Below are positions 50,361-60,036 of a DNA stretch of 64,000 bases, in pieces. Both the position numbers and the translations under genes were made by a program. The notes beneath the pieces were generated by a model. The model was not told the origin of the DNA. It saw only the letters and a program-made list of their open reading frames with translations, and made no database searches. How positions within the stretch are numbered: the stretch's first letter is position 1; every line of letters starts with the position of its first letter. The DNA comes from Trichomonas vaginalis G3 (lineage: Eukaryota; Parabasalia; Trichomonadida; Trichomonadidae): positions 16,770,082 through 16,834,081 of the forward strand of contig NC_067207.1 of NCBI RefSeq assembly GCF_026262505.1. Direction: 5' to 3'.

Positions 50361-51098
50361 TTACATAGTGACAAAAACAAAAATGTATGAAAAAGATATG
50401 GATGAAAGAGAATTATAGTTATGATAGACACAGCTTTTGATATTCATTTCAGTGTAGCAGTAGTCTTTATCATTCATAATAGTGACATTTTTGCCCATGA
50501 ATGTCTCTCCCTTGTAATACCTTGTTACATGGAAAGTAGGAATATTTACAGTATTTTGAAAGTTAAGATATCCAACAGGAACAAAAGTTGGAGAGCAGAC
50601 ATAGACATCAGAAAGAAAAGTATTGAAAAAATCTTGATTATTTGCCAATATAATATTTGATGGAAGAATAAGCAACTTAAGACTTCTACAATTTTCAAAA
50701 GGACGACAACCTATTGTAGCAGAAATTCCTTCCTCAAAAAGAATACTCTGTAATTTAATGGCTTCTGAAAAACCAAATTGATCAATTGTTCTCACAGATT
50801 TAGGAATAAATATTTCTGTGATACTTGTGTTCCAAAAAGTATCCATTGCAATTTTTTCCAACGTATTCGGAAGGGAGATAGACGTTATTAAGTAACATGT
50901 TCTAAACGAATATGGAGATGTTTGAATTACTTTATAATATCGGCTCCCGTCAAATGCATTACTTGGAATTTGAACGTGACCAGAGAGAGTAGTCCCATTT
51001 GGAACTGCATTTCCATATTCATTGTTAGATGTACCTAATGCGCATACAGTGGCATTGATTTTTTCAAAAACCAAGTTATCATATGTAAAATTCTCCAA
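50361..51098 (-). CDS. BspA-like leucine-rich protein, copy 2 (no ATG)
   Basis: 245 codons in the open frame, again with no ATG before the recognisable LENFTYDNLVFEKINATV. A stop lies about five codons upstream. LRR_5 units: SYSFR-type TSPYSFRTCYLITSISLPNT, then NTSITEIFIPKSVRTI and KLQSILFEEGISA. The C-terminal end matches copy 1 almost residue for residue (NYNSLSSISFSYIFVFVTM). The first 130 nucleotides of the two copies, from GGAGAATTTTACATATG onward, are nearly identical, whereas the third repeat has drifted, so the 5' halves may have been homogenised by gene conversion. Both copies lacking an ATG at the same place suggests the duplication copied an already truncated gene. Confidence 0.72.
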   Translation of the reverse strand: MENFTYDNLVFEKINATVCALGTSNNEYGNAVPNGTTLSGHVQIPSNAFDGSRYYKVIQTSPYSFRTCYLITSISLPNTLEKIAMDTFWNTSITEIFIPKSVRTIDQFGFSEAIKLQSILFEEGISATIGCRPFENCRSLKLLILPSNIILANNQDFFNTFLSDVYVCSPTFVPVGYLNFQNTVNIPTFHVTRYYKGETFMGKNVTIMNDKDYCYTEMNIKSCVYHNYNSLSSISFSYIFVFVTM

Positions 51099-51437
51099 AT
51101 ATGTAATTTCAGATCAAAAAACAACCACTTTTTGAATTGAACTTTACCATTTGCACTGTATAACTTATAATTATGTGCTTCCCAATGGGAGCCATCGTAT
51201 TCCTATCGCAATGATTGCTTCCTGTAATTATATCTGGTAAAATTGATGGTTGGAATATTCATTTCATTTGTTTTTTATAAATTATTAGGAAACAAAGATA
51301 TCTTCAGAAAATAAGATGATATATTTAGAGTCATTATATGAATATTGCAAAATCTTGAACATAGTGGAGTTTATTTAGCAAGAAAAAGATAATGTTACTG
51401 AATTAGAAAAATTAATTAATTTTTTTAATATTTTTTT
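51099..51437. other. Intergenic, no gene seen
   Basis: AT-rich; nothing recognised. Confidence 0.45.
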
Positions 51438-52100
51438 TTAAACAATTTTAATGTTGCCATTTTTAGAGATGTGTCCAATGATGCTGACATCATCATCGTC
51501 GTCATGGAATGAAACAAATTCTTCTTTGTCTGAAACACCTTCTGCAATGACATCACCAAGAAGATCAAGTTTGTTGATTGCAAGACATGGAGGATCACCT
51601 GGACATGCTTCGTTCTGGATAAGACGAACGTATTTGCATTCGTATTCCTGATCAAAGTTATATGTTTTCTCACGGCATCGACGCATATCGTAATCTTTTT
51701 CAACACGATGAACTTCTTTCCATGTTTTGTTGTCGTCTGAGATCTGAAGTGACCATGAATACATGCAGCATTTAGCACAATATCCGTATTCTTCGCAGCA
51801 GCATCCTATGTAGCAGCAGCCAGAACGTACAAAATATCCTTTGATTTTTAATTTCTTGTTTTTTAAAGAATAGGAGATGTAAGGGTGTTCATCATAACTT
51901 TTTCCGCAATTCGAACACCAATCATAGTCTTTATCCCATGGATAAATTGAGTATTCTGGTTTTGTTACTTGCATTGAGCCATTTATATCTTGCTGAGAAG
52001 ATCCACTAACATCAATTGAAATAATATTTTCATGGAATACTTTTTTGAATATCCCATCTTTAATCGATTCTCTTAAACTCAGAAATAACAAACAATTCAT
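51438..52100 (-). CDS. F5/8C (discoidin)-like protein, cysteine-rich
   Basis: I start at MNCLLFLSLRESIKDGIFK because a strong TCACTTTTTT initiator lies 15 bases before this ATG; the longer frame begins upstream of it. The 220 residues contain one galactose-binding-like domain: a PYISYSLKNKKLKIKGYFV strand pair, SWSLQISDDNKTWKEVHRVE, the CKYVRLIQNE strand and a closing INKLDLLG. The insertion between strands is very rich in cysteine (SGCCYIGCCCEEYGYCAKCC), unusual for this fold and suggestive of metal binding or disulphides. An acidic DDDDD stretch precedes the C-terminus. The first 50 residues resemble the N-terminus of other trichomonad proteins in which this domain follows a short helical region. 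Function unknown. Confidence 0.72.
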   Translation of the reverse strand: MNCLLFLSLRESIKDGIFKKVFHENIISIDVSGSSQQDINGSMQVTKPEYSIYPWDKDYDWCSNCGKSYDEHPYISYSLKNKKLKIKGYFVRSGCCYIGCCCEEYGYCAKCCMYSWSLQISDDNKTWKEVHRVEKDYDMRRCREKTYNFDQEYECKYVRLIQNEACPGDPPCLAINKLDLLGDVIAEGVSDKEEFVSFHDDDDDVSIIGHISKNGNIKIV

Positions 52101-52109
52101 TTTTATTAA

Positions 52110-52117
52110 AAAAGTGA
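52110..52117 (-). promoter_or_regulatory. Initiator element (TCACTTTT)
   Basis: The minus strand reads TCACTTTTTTAATAAAAATG; the initiator A lies 15 bases before the start of the discoidin-like gene. Confidence 0.75.
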
Positions 52118-52192
52118 CATTTATAATTTTTAAAAAATTGATAACCTCGATGCTAGACAATATTTATCATTTTCATTGACATTTGCACCATG

Positions 52193-53041
52193 TGCATGTT
52201 GTAAACAGAAATTCATCAAAAGTGACACCTCAGAAAAGCTAAAATATTGAATTTTTAGAACTTTTGATAGAGCACGTTTTTAAATATTAATTAAAGTAAA
52301 TGTATATTTTGTAAAGATTCTTTTTAATAAAAAAATAAATTTTTGAAGAAGAACACAAAATCTTCTGAAAAATAATATCACATAAACTCATATTATTTTC
52401 TAATATATAACTATTTTATATAAAAATCAAATTCAATGATCTTAAAAGCGAAGGATAAACCTCAAAATTTACGAATATAATGAGTGGGAATATAATGCTT
52501 ATCTATCATAAAACCATATGAAATATTAATTTTTGCTTTACGCCTAATTTTTGACGACAATTAGCAAAAAATGTTAAATGTTAACACTCAGTCCATTTGA
52601 ATATGAAAAATAAAATTGACTTTGATTAAATGTTTTGATTTATCATGCAATTCTTCGTGCTAATTCTCGTCAAAAATTAGGCGTAAAGCAAAAATTAATA
52701 TTTCATATGGTTTTATGATAGATAAGCATTATATTCCCACTCATTATATTCGTAAATTTTGAGGTTTATCCTTCGCTTTTAAGATCATTGAATTTGATTT
52801 TTATATAAAATAGTTATATATTAGAAAATAATATGAGTTTATGTGATATTATTTTTCAGAAGATTTCATTCTATATGCCTATGAAAAGTACTCTCAAAAC
52901 TAACTTTTTCCTAATTATAATTAAATCTAGAATATTGTATTATGCTTGGTATTATTTCATTTTTCTTATTCAATTTAGAATTTACAAATGTCAAAAAATT
53001 GAGAGCTGTCACTTTTGATGAATTTCTGTTTACAACATGCA
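52193..53041. repeat. Nested inverted repeats: 35-bp outer and 200-bp inner, both perfect
   Basis: Outer arms 52193-52227 and 53007-53041 are exact reverse complements. Read outward, each starts TCACTTTTGATGAATTTCTG, an initiator followed two bases later by ATG. Inner arms 52358-52557 and 52667-52866 are exact reverse complements over 200 bases, extending nine more with one mismatch, around a 109-base loop. The DNA between outer and inner arms is not related. The right outer arm lies inside the 3' end of the ankyrin gene; an ankyrin scrap (HGANVNENDKY) borders the left one. No coding frame is convincing inside. Confidence 0.93.
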
Positions 53042-54662
53042 AGAAGAAGTTCGGTCGTTTCTTTATATAAACAACGTGTTGCAGAATTTAGCGCAGTTTT
53101 CCCATTATTGTCTATTTCATTAATATTAGCACCATGTGAAAGTAAAAGTTGAACTGTATCTTTATAAGTATAACGAGCTGCAATATGAAGCACAGTTTTT
53201 CCATAATTGTCTCTTTCATTAATATTAGCGCCATGTGAAAGTAAAAGTTCAACTGTTTCTTTACTAGAACAACGTGCTGCAATATGAAGAGCGGCTTCTC
53301 CATTATTATCCCTTTCATTGATATTTGCGCCATGTGAAAGTAAAAGTTCAATTGTTTCTTTATAATTGTGACGTGCTGCATAATGTAGAGCTGTTTTCCC
53401 ATCATTGTCTCTTTCATTGATTTTTGCACTATGTAAAAGAAGAAATACAATCATTTCTTTATAATTATAACGGGCTGCATAATGTAAAGCGTTTTCCCCA
53501 TTATTATCTCTTTCATTAATATTCGCACCATTTGAAATAAGAAGTTCAACTGTATCTTTATAATTATGGTATACTGCATAATGAAGAGCATTTTCCCCAT
53601 ATTTATCTTTTTCGTTTGTATTCGCACCATTTGAAATCAGAAGTTCAACTATATCTTTATAATTATGATATACTGCATATTGAAGTGGGGTTTTCAAATA
53701 TTTATCCATTATATTGAGATATGCACCATGTGAAATAAGAAGTTCAACTATTTCTTTGCATTTGTTATCTGCTGCACAATGAAGAGCGGTTTTCCCATTA
53801 ACATTTTTTGCATTGATATTTGCCCCAAGTGAAATACAATATTCGCAAATAGATGGAATATTAAACATGGCTGAATAAAGAAAGCATTCGCTAAAAATGG
53901 ATCAAGATTCTTAAATTTGACGCAATGGTCTAAATTGATCTCTATATTGTATTCATTCATCAAGAATGTAACAAAATCAATGTTGTGTGAAATAATTGCA
54001 TATTTCATGCAATCTTTATTTGGTTCTTGATACTTCAAACATTCACTCATAATCTCTTTATTTTTTCCTAAAAATGAAAGTTGAAGACACGTTCGAGTTA
54101 TTTCTGAGTTAAATTTTGATCTTAACAACTTGAAACAATCAACGGCTCTGTGGTAACAACATAATTCAAGTAATGAATATCCATTATCAGATTATGGATA
54201 TAATTTGCTTATAAGTTTTTTATCTTTATCAAATCCTTCTCTTTCCGTGAATGAAATAAATTTTTCTTTGTCATTATACATAATTGCTCCATAAATTGAA
54301 TTTTCTGCATGAATGTCGAGATTCTCCAATTTAATTTTTTTGAATTCATTAGACTTGTGTAATTTAATCCCATATTCATTATAAAACAGGACGTTAGAAA
54401 CACCCGAAATTTCAAAAACCTCTGTTACATGATATTCATCAGTAAAGAGTTTGGCAAGAGTCAAATATGACTTTGTATAGCGATTGTTAAACAGGATGAT
54501 GTCTAAAATATCTTTGATTATATTTTGAGGAAGATGTTTCTTTGAGTCAATCAAATTTGTTTTGAGCATTTTGTAAATTGAGTTTAATTCTTCTTCATTT
54601 TCAGTTTTTAACTGATACAGCGCATTATATGAATCAATGTAATATTTGTAAATACTTCTCAA
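52975..54662 (-). pseudogene. DUF3447/ankyrin-repeat protein, 5' end lost and broken
   Basis: The frame enters as KYSELRSIYKYYIDSYN without an ATG: the first ten or so family residues are missing and the sequence upstream is unrelated. A TAA at about 54192 stands where the family has tyrosine (LYP-Y-S/K-D-N-GYSLLEL), after which the same frame continues through the DUF3447-like block. Near 53885 the frame shifts within TTCTTTATTCAGC, and from 53868 eight to nine well-kept ankyrin repeats follow (GANINERDNNGEAALHIAAR type). The last repeat runs into the palindrome and ends IKSDSSQFFDICKF. At least two breaks plus the lost start make it a pseudogene. The long intact repeat block at the 3' end is notable. 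Confidence 0.85.
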
Positions 54663-55007
54663 TTCACTGTATTTTATTTGCCAAATTTATGCAAAAACGG
54701 TTTTCAATTTTTCCACTATTAAAGATCGATCGCTTTACAAAATTTATAATAAATTTAAATACATTAATCATATATAAATAAAGACATTACAAAATTTCTA
54801 TAACTTACCGGTTTTTTATATTCTCTTTCAATTCTATATTGAATAATATGATTCACAGATTAAGACGTAACACATGCATATAATTTTTGATAGTTCTTTT
54901 CAATTTTTTAAGAAGTGCAATGATATGAGCAATTCTAAATTAAAGTCAGCTCTCACAAGTTATAAATACATGGAGGAATCTAAGGGCATTCGTTCGTATC
55001 TCAATTG
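54663..55007. other. Intergenic, no gene seen
   Basis: AT-rich. TCAATTG lies at 55001-55007, directly before the next start codon. Confidence 0.5.
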
Positions 55008-55832
55008 ATGTACGACGACCCATATTCATATTCACAAATCTTTATTCGTTCATTCATCTTCCTTATATTTATTTATTTTGTGGCAAAGTTAATTCGTTCA
55101 CAAATAATATCGCTCAAGATTAAATTCAACGGTCCAGGAATAGTCATTTCATTTGTTTTTTATAAATTAGCAGAATCTTTCGTCAACAGGGCTTTTAACT
55201 ATACTTACAACCAAAGTTCTTACATTAATATGCCGTATTTATTCGCAGCAATGTTCATTTTTTCTTCATGGGAATATTATGCTCAATGTTTTAATATATT
55301 TACACTTCTAGGAATGAAGGCTGCAAAAGTATTTCTATGCATCTGTATTTTCTTAAAATATTCGTACTTATTCATAATATTATATCGTTTTGTTTTACAA
55401 TTCATCAAAGACTTTAATGACACTGTTAGGACCATAAATGATATTATTACAATGATAGAATTTTTTGGAGAGGTCATCAGAGCGGTTCTTTTATATTTTA
55501 TTGGATTTTTCTTGACATTTCCAAAAGTACAAACAATTTTACCTCCAAAAGTAAGATTTTGGATTAAAATAGCAATATTTATCATGTATTTCGGATTTAT
55601 AATTGATATATTAATTCAAAATATAGAATCTTCACAGTATTATTCGATACGTGTTCTTGGAAAGATATCACGACACAAATCAATGGTAATCACAGAGGTT
55701 TTTAATGTAACTTCTCTTATATTAATTTATGGTCCATTAATGTGTTTTATTTTTCTTCTTTCGATAGGTGGCCAAAGCATAGAGAAAGACAGCGATGATA
55801 ATGCTTCTGAATTGAATTCAGTAATATTATAA
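55008..55832 (+). CDS. Multi-span membrane protein, paralogue 1
   Basis: 274 residues from the ATG at 55008 with a TCA five bases before. Six to seven hydrophobic segments: near 12-33 (IFIRSFIFLIFIYFVAKLIR), 45-62, 78-95, 105-130, 160-180, 185-205 and 235-255. Landmarks shared with three relatives downstream: FYKL.E, FNYxYNQSSY, WEYYAQCFNIFTLLGMKAAK, FLKYSYLF, and a short acidic tail ending ASELNSVIL. No channel, transporter or receptor signature recognised. The pattern of charged loops suggests an integral membrane protein of unknown function confined to trichomonads. Intact. Confidence 0.78.
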   Translation: MYDDPYSYSQIFIRSFIFLIFIYFVAKLIRSQIISLKIKFNGPGIVISFVFYKLAESFVNRAFNYTYNQSSYINMPYLFAAMFIFSSWEYYAQCFNIFTLLGMKAAKVFLCICIFLKYSYLFIILYRFVLQFIKDFNDTVRTINDIITMIEFFGEVIRAVLLYFIGFFLTFPKVQTILPPKVRFWIKIAIFIMYFGFIIDILIQNIESSQYYSIRVLGKISRHKSMVITEVFNVTSLILIYGPLMCFIFLLSIGGQSIEKDSDDNASELNSVIL

Positions 55833-56015
55833 TTTGTCCTAAAACTTTTTAAATTTTTTTGAAAAATTGAATTAAAAATAATCATTATTCATTTACGGGC
55901 GCGAATATTATACCATATTTTTTAATAAGAAAATTTATATGCGATCACATAATTATAATCTTTTCTTAGAAATCAGATCTAAAAAAATTGGGGGATTATT
56001 GAATTTTTTTTTCCA

Positions 56016-56933
56016 ATGGGAAAAGCAATAAATGATATTTATCGACTTGATTCTTATTTAAATTCGACAAGAGGTCATACTTTTATTCGAAAAAACAGCT
56101 TCGACGTCCCAATGTTTTACTCTAATATCTTTATTTTGCTTATTCTCTTTATTCCATTCTTCTATTTTATAGTTGATTCTCTCAGATCCCATTCAACACG
56201 TTTTAAATCGAGTAACTATCCAGGTATTGGTTTCTGTTTTTCAGTTATCGCTTACAAATTAGGAATTTCAATTTGGATTAATGCATTTAATTACATATAT
56301 CATGGATATAGCTATGAAATGCTATATTCTATGCTTTCTTTCTTTATGTACATCGGTTGTTGGGATTATTTTTATCAATGTTTTCGAATTTTTACTTTAC
56401 TTGGATTGAAATTTACGAAATACATAGGATATTTATGTATACTTCTGAAATATTTCTATTTGTTATATACAATCTATACCATTGTATTCATGTATATCGA
56501 TAAATCCGAACCAATTAAAATTATTGATGATATGTATCAAATATTTGATTATTCTTATTATATATTTGCAGCTATACTTTATATCATTTGTTATTTATTC
56601 TTACTTCCAAGTATCGAAAGAATTTTTCCTAAAAAAATCATGAAGAAACTAAAAATTGCAATGATCTTAATGTATCTTGGGTTTTTAAGTGATATTACAT
56701 TTGATATTATCAGGAAAACAGAAATTTTCATCTTCTATTTTTACTACAAAAAAGATCCTATATCTCATTCATCATATTACTTGATTTTTGAAATTTCAGA
56801 CATTATATCATTAATTGTAGAATATGTCCCATTACTTATGATGATTTTCATCCTTTCTTCAGGAAGCAAAAATGAAGATACGACCAACAATATGCATGAT
56901 GCAATGTCTTCTTCACTTCTAGCTCAAATATAA
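56016..56933 (+). CDS. Multi-span membrane protein, paralogue 2
   Basis: 305 residues, the longest intact member of the local family. It adds a N-terminal extension with LNSTRGHTFIRKNSFD, conserved in the decayed members further right. Then come the spans and landmarks: NIFILLILFIPFFYFIVDSL, SSNYPGIGFCFSVIAYKLG, FNYIYHGYSY, WDYFYQCFRIFTLLGLKFTK, LLKYFYLL, and ILYIICYLFLLPSIERIFPK. The C-terminal tail is acidic and serine-rich. Separated from paralogue 1 by about 180 bases in the same orientation. Function unknown. Confidence 0.78.
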   Translation: MGKAINDIYRLDSYLNSTRGHTFIRKNSFDVPMFYSNIFILLILFIPFFYFIVDSLRSHSTRFKSSNYPGIGFCFSVIAYKLGISIWINAFNYIYHGYSYEMLYSMLSFFMYIGCWDYFYQCFRIFTLLGLKFTKYIGYLCILLKYFYLLYTIYTIVFMYIDKSEPIKIIDDMYQIFDYSYYIFAAILYIICYLFLLPSIERIFPKKIMKKLKIAMILMYLGFLSDITFDIIRKTEIFIFYFYYKKDPISHSSYYLIFEISDIISLIVEYVPLLMMIFILSSGSKNEDTTNNMHDAMSSSLLAQI

Positions 56934-57585
56934 GATTTAACATTATTTTCTTTTCCCCATCTGACTTTAAGAGAGCACATACTTCATGCCAGTTGTCAAA
57001 AAATTGAATTAAAGTCAGATGGGCGTAAGTAAAGCTTTAATCCAAGTTTCTTGCAATTTACTTGAACTCTTTAATTTTCTGTCCCAATTTTTAAGATGAA
57101 ATTATTATGGGCAAAAAAATATTAATCATAATGTAGTACCTGCTATGGCTGTTATATTTTTTTTACTATTAAAAACAAGGATTTGCATATTTTGTGAGAT
57201 AATGACAGTAAGTAGTATAAGCAGACCATTAAGTTCATTAATATAAAGACAGAATTCTTCTCTAATTCTGAAGGAATATAAATTGCTCGAATACTGAAGA
57301 CACTCAATAATAATTTTTTTTCTTGTAATTTGCGAATTGAATTTTCCTTAGTAGTTTTCCCACGAAATAAGCCGTGATCATATAATATTCAAAATATATT
57401 TGTCACTCTTTGAGAGGAGGGATTTCCATTAAAAAGCGAATATATATTTATTTTGTCAACTGCTTAAACTATCAATAATATTTTCCTTTTTCTTTAAAAT
57501 ATGCATTTAATCCAATTTTTCTCAATTTTTATTCATGCCAAAGAAAAAATCATAAATGTCACCACGGTGTGGTGTCAATGGAAAG
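56934..57585. other. Intergenic with a hairpin after the membrane gene
   Basis: A perfect 15-base inverted pair CCCATCTGACTTTAA lies at 56956-56970 and 57009-57023, 22 bases past the stop, with a 38-base loop. The rest is AT-rich with no gene. Confidence 0.6.
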
Positions 57586-59747
57586 TTACAACCGGGTTAA
57601 AGTTAGAAGTTCCACTACTCCTTTACAATTATAATCTGTTGCAATTTGAAGAGCTGTTTGTCCATATTTATCTATTTCTTTAATATTTGCACCATGCGAA
57701 AGTAGAAGTTTGACTGTTCTTTCAAAGTTATATTCTGCTGCAATGTGGAGAGCTGTTTGTCCAAAATCATTTTTCTCATTGATATTTGCACCATGTGAAA
57801 GAGGAAGTTCGGCTATTCTTTCATAGCGACATTGTGCTGCATAGTGAAGAGCTGTTTGTCCAACATTATCTTTTTCATTGACAGTTGCACCATGTGAAAG
57901 AAGGTATTCGACAATTTCTATACTTTTATTTTTTGCTGCATAGTGAAGATCTGTTTGTCTAAAATCATCTTTTTCATTAGCATTTGCACCATGTGAAAGA
58001 AAAAGTTCGGCTGCTCTTTTAATGTTATATTCTACTGCATAGTGGAGAACTGTTTTTCCAGTGTTATCTTTTTCATTGACAGTTGCACCATGTGAAAGAA
58101 GGAGCTCGACCATTTTATACTCTTATTTTTTATTGCATAGTGAAGATCTGTTTGTCTAAAATCATCTTTTTCATTAGAATTTGCACCATGTGAAATCAGA
58201 AGTTTAGCTATATCAAAATAATTTTTATCTGTGGCAATATGAAGAGCTGTTTTTCCATGCAAATCCTTTTCATTGACAGTTGCACCATGTGAAAGAAAAA
58301 GTTCGGCTGCTCTTTTAATGTTATATTCTACTGCATAATGGAAAACTGTTTTTCCAGCGTTATCTTTTTCATTGACAGTTGCACCATGTGAAAGAAGGAG
58401 TTGGACCATTTCTTGACCTGTATTTTTTATTGCAACGTGGAGAGCTGTTTGTCCAAAATCATTTTTCTCATTGATATTTGCACCATGTGAAAGAAGAAGT
58501 TCGGCTATTCTTTCATAGCGACATTGTGCTGCATAGTGAAGAGCTGTTTGTCCAACATTATCTTTTTCATTGACAGTTGCACCATGTGAAAGAAGGTATT
58601 CGACAATTTCTATACTTTTATTTTTTGCTGCATAGTGAAGATCTGTTTGTCTAAAATCATCTTTTTCATTAGAATTTGCACCATGTGAAATCAGAAGTTT
58701 AGCTATATCAAAATAATTTTTATCTGTGGCAATATGAAGAGCTGTTTTTCCATGCAAATCCTTTTTATTGACAGTTGCTCCATATGAGAGTAGGTGTTCA
58801 ACTATATATTCATTTTTTTCTGTGGCAATATGAAGAATTGTTTGCTCATTTGTATTATATTTTTTGTTGATTTTTGAACAAAATGGAAGAAAATATTCCG
58901 AAAGCAAAGGGATATTATAGTTAATTGAATAATATAAGCAAATGTTAGCATTATAAGTTTGATCGAAAAAAACAAAAAATGATTCAAGATTTTTATATTT
59001 TCCGCAGTATTCTAAATCAATCTTCAGATTGTATTCATTCATTAAGAATGTAACAAAATCAATGTTATGTGAAATAATTGCGTACTCCATACATTTATCA
59101 TTTGGTTTTTGAAATTTCAAGCATTCACTCATAATCTCTTGATTTTGTCCTAAAAATGATAACTCAAGACATGCTTGAGTTATTTTTGAGCTAAATTTCG
59201 TTCTTAAAAACTTGAAACAATCAACAGCTCCGTGATAACAACATAATTCAAGTAATGAATAACCTTTATCAGAACAAGGATATAATTCGCATTCAAGCAT
59301 TTGTGTTTCAAAAAAACTTTCACATTCTGTGTGAGCAATAAACCTTTCTAGATCGTTATTCATTATAGCTTTGTAAATTGTGTGTTCTTTAAGAATTTCT
59401 GGAATTTTTGTATTTCCATATTCTTTATAAGACTGAAAATTAGATATGTATGGAATATTAGTGAAATCATTTACATGATAATCATCAGATATGAGTTTGG
59501 CAAGTTCCAAGTATGACTTTATGTAGCGGTTATTATATGGAATGATGTCTAAAATGTCTATTATAATGTTTTTAGGTGAATATTTCTTTGAGTCAATCAA
59601 AATTGTTTTGATCTTTTCGTAAATCGTGTGTAATTCTTTTTCATTTTTCGTTTTTAATTGATACAACGAAATATACAAATTAGTGCAGTCATTACAGATT
59701 TGTTGAAATTTACTATATTTATCTTCATGAATGTCATAATCAGACAT
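57586..59747 (-). pseudogene. DUF3447/ankyrin-repeat protein with block duplications and one frameshift
   Basis: A 571-residue frame (MSDYDIHEDKYSKFQQICN...) carries the usual N-terminus, DUF3447-like block and eight ankyrin repeats; near 58105 the frame shifts and a 175-residue frame continues with five more. Repeats are of the type SHGANINEKNDFGQTALHIA. Blocks have been copied within the gene: the stretch from DDFRQTDLHYAAKNKSIEIV through QCRYERIAEL occurs twice with one changed residue, LHGKTALHIATDKNYFDIAK twice exactly, and EYNIKRAAELFLSHGA twice. The initiator upstream is TGACTTTT, one change from consensus. Apart from the single shift the gene is intact, so the break may be recent or an error. 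Confidence 0.87.
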
Positions 59748-60036
59748 TAAAATTTTTAAAAGTCACTTTTTTAAAAAATTCCACTAAAAGTCGTATTTTA
59801 AAAATTGTATTTTAAAGTCGACTTTTGCATAAAAATTATTTTAACAATGTCACCATGGATTTTTTGAATAACAAAAAAGAAAAGCTCATTTTTAGTTGAA
59901 GATTTTTATTGAATTAAATATCGATTTCCATCCAGGAGGAAAATAAGATCAGAATAAATAAGCACAAATTTATTTCATGAAACAAGAAAAGCTTTCATTT
60001 AATAAAAATTTATTATATTTTTCTTAATATAAGGAA

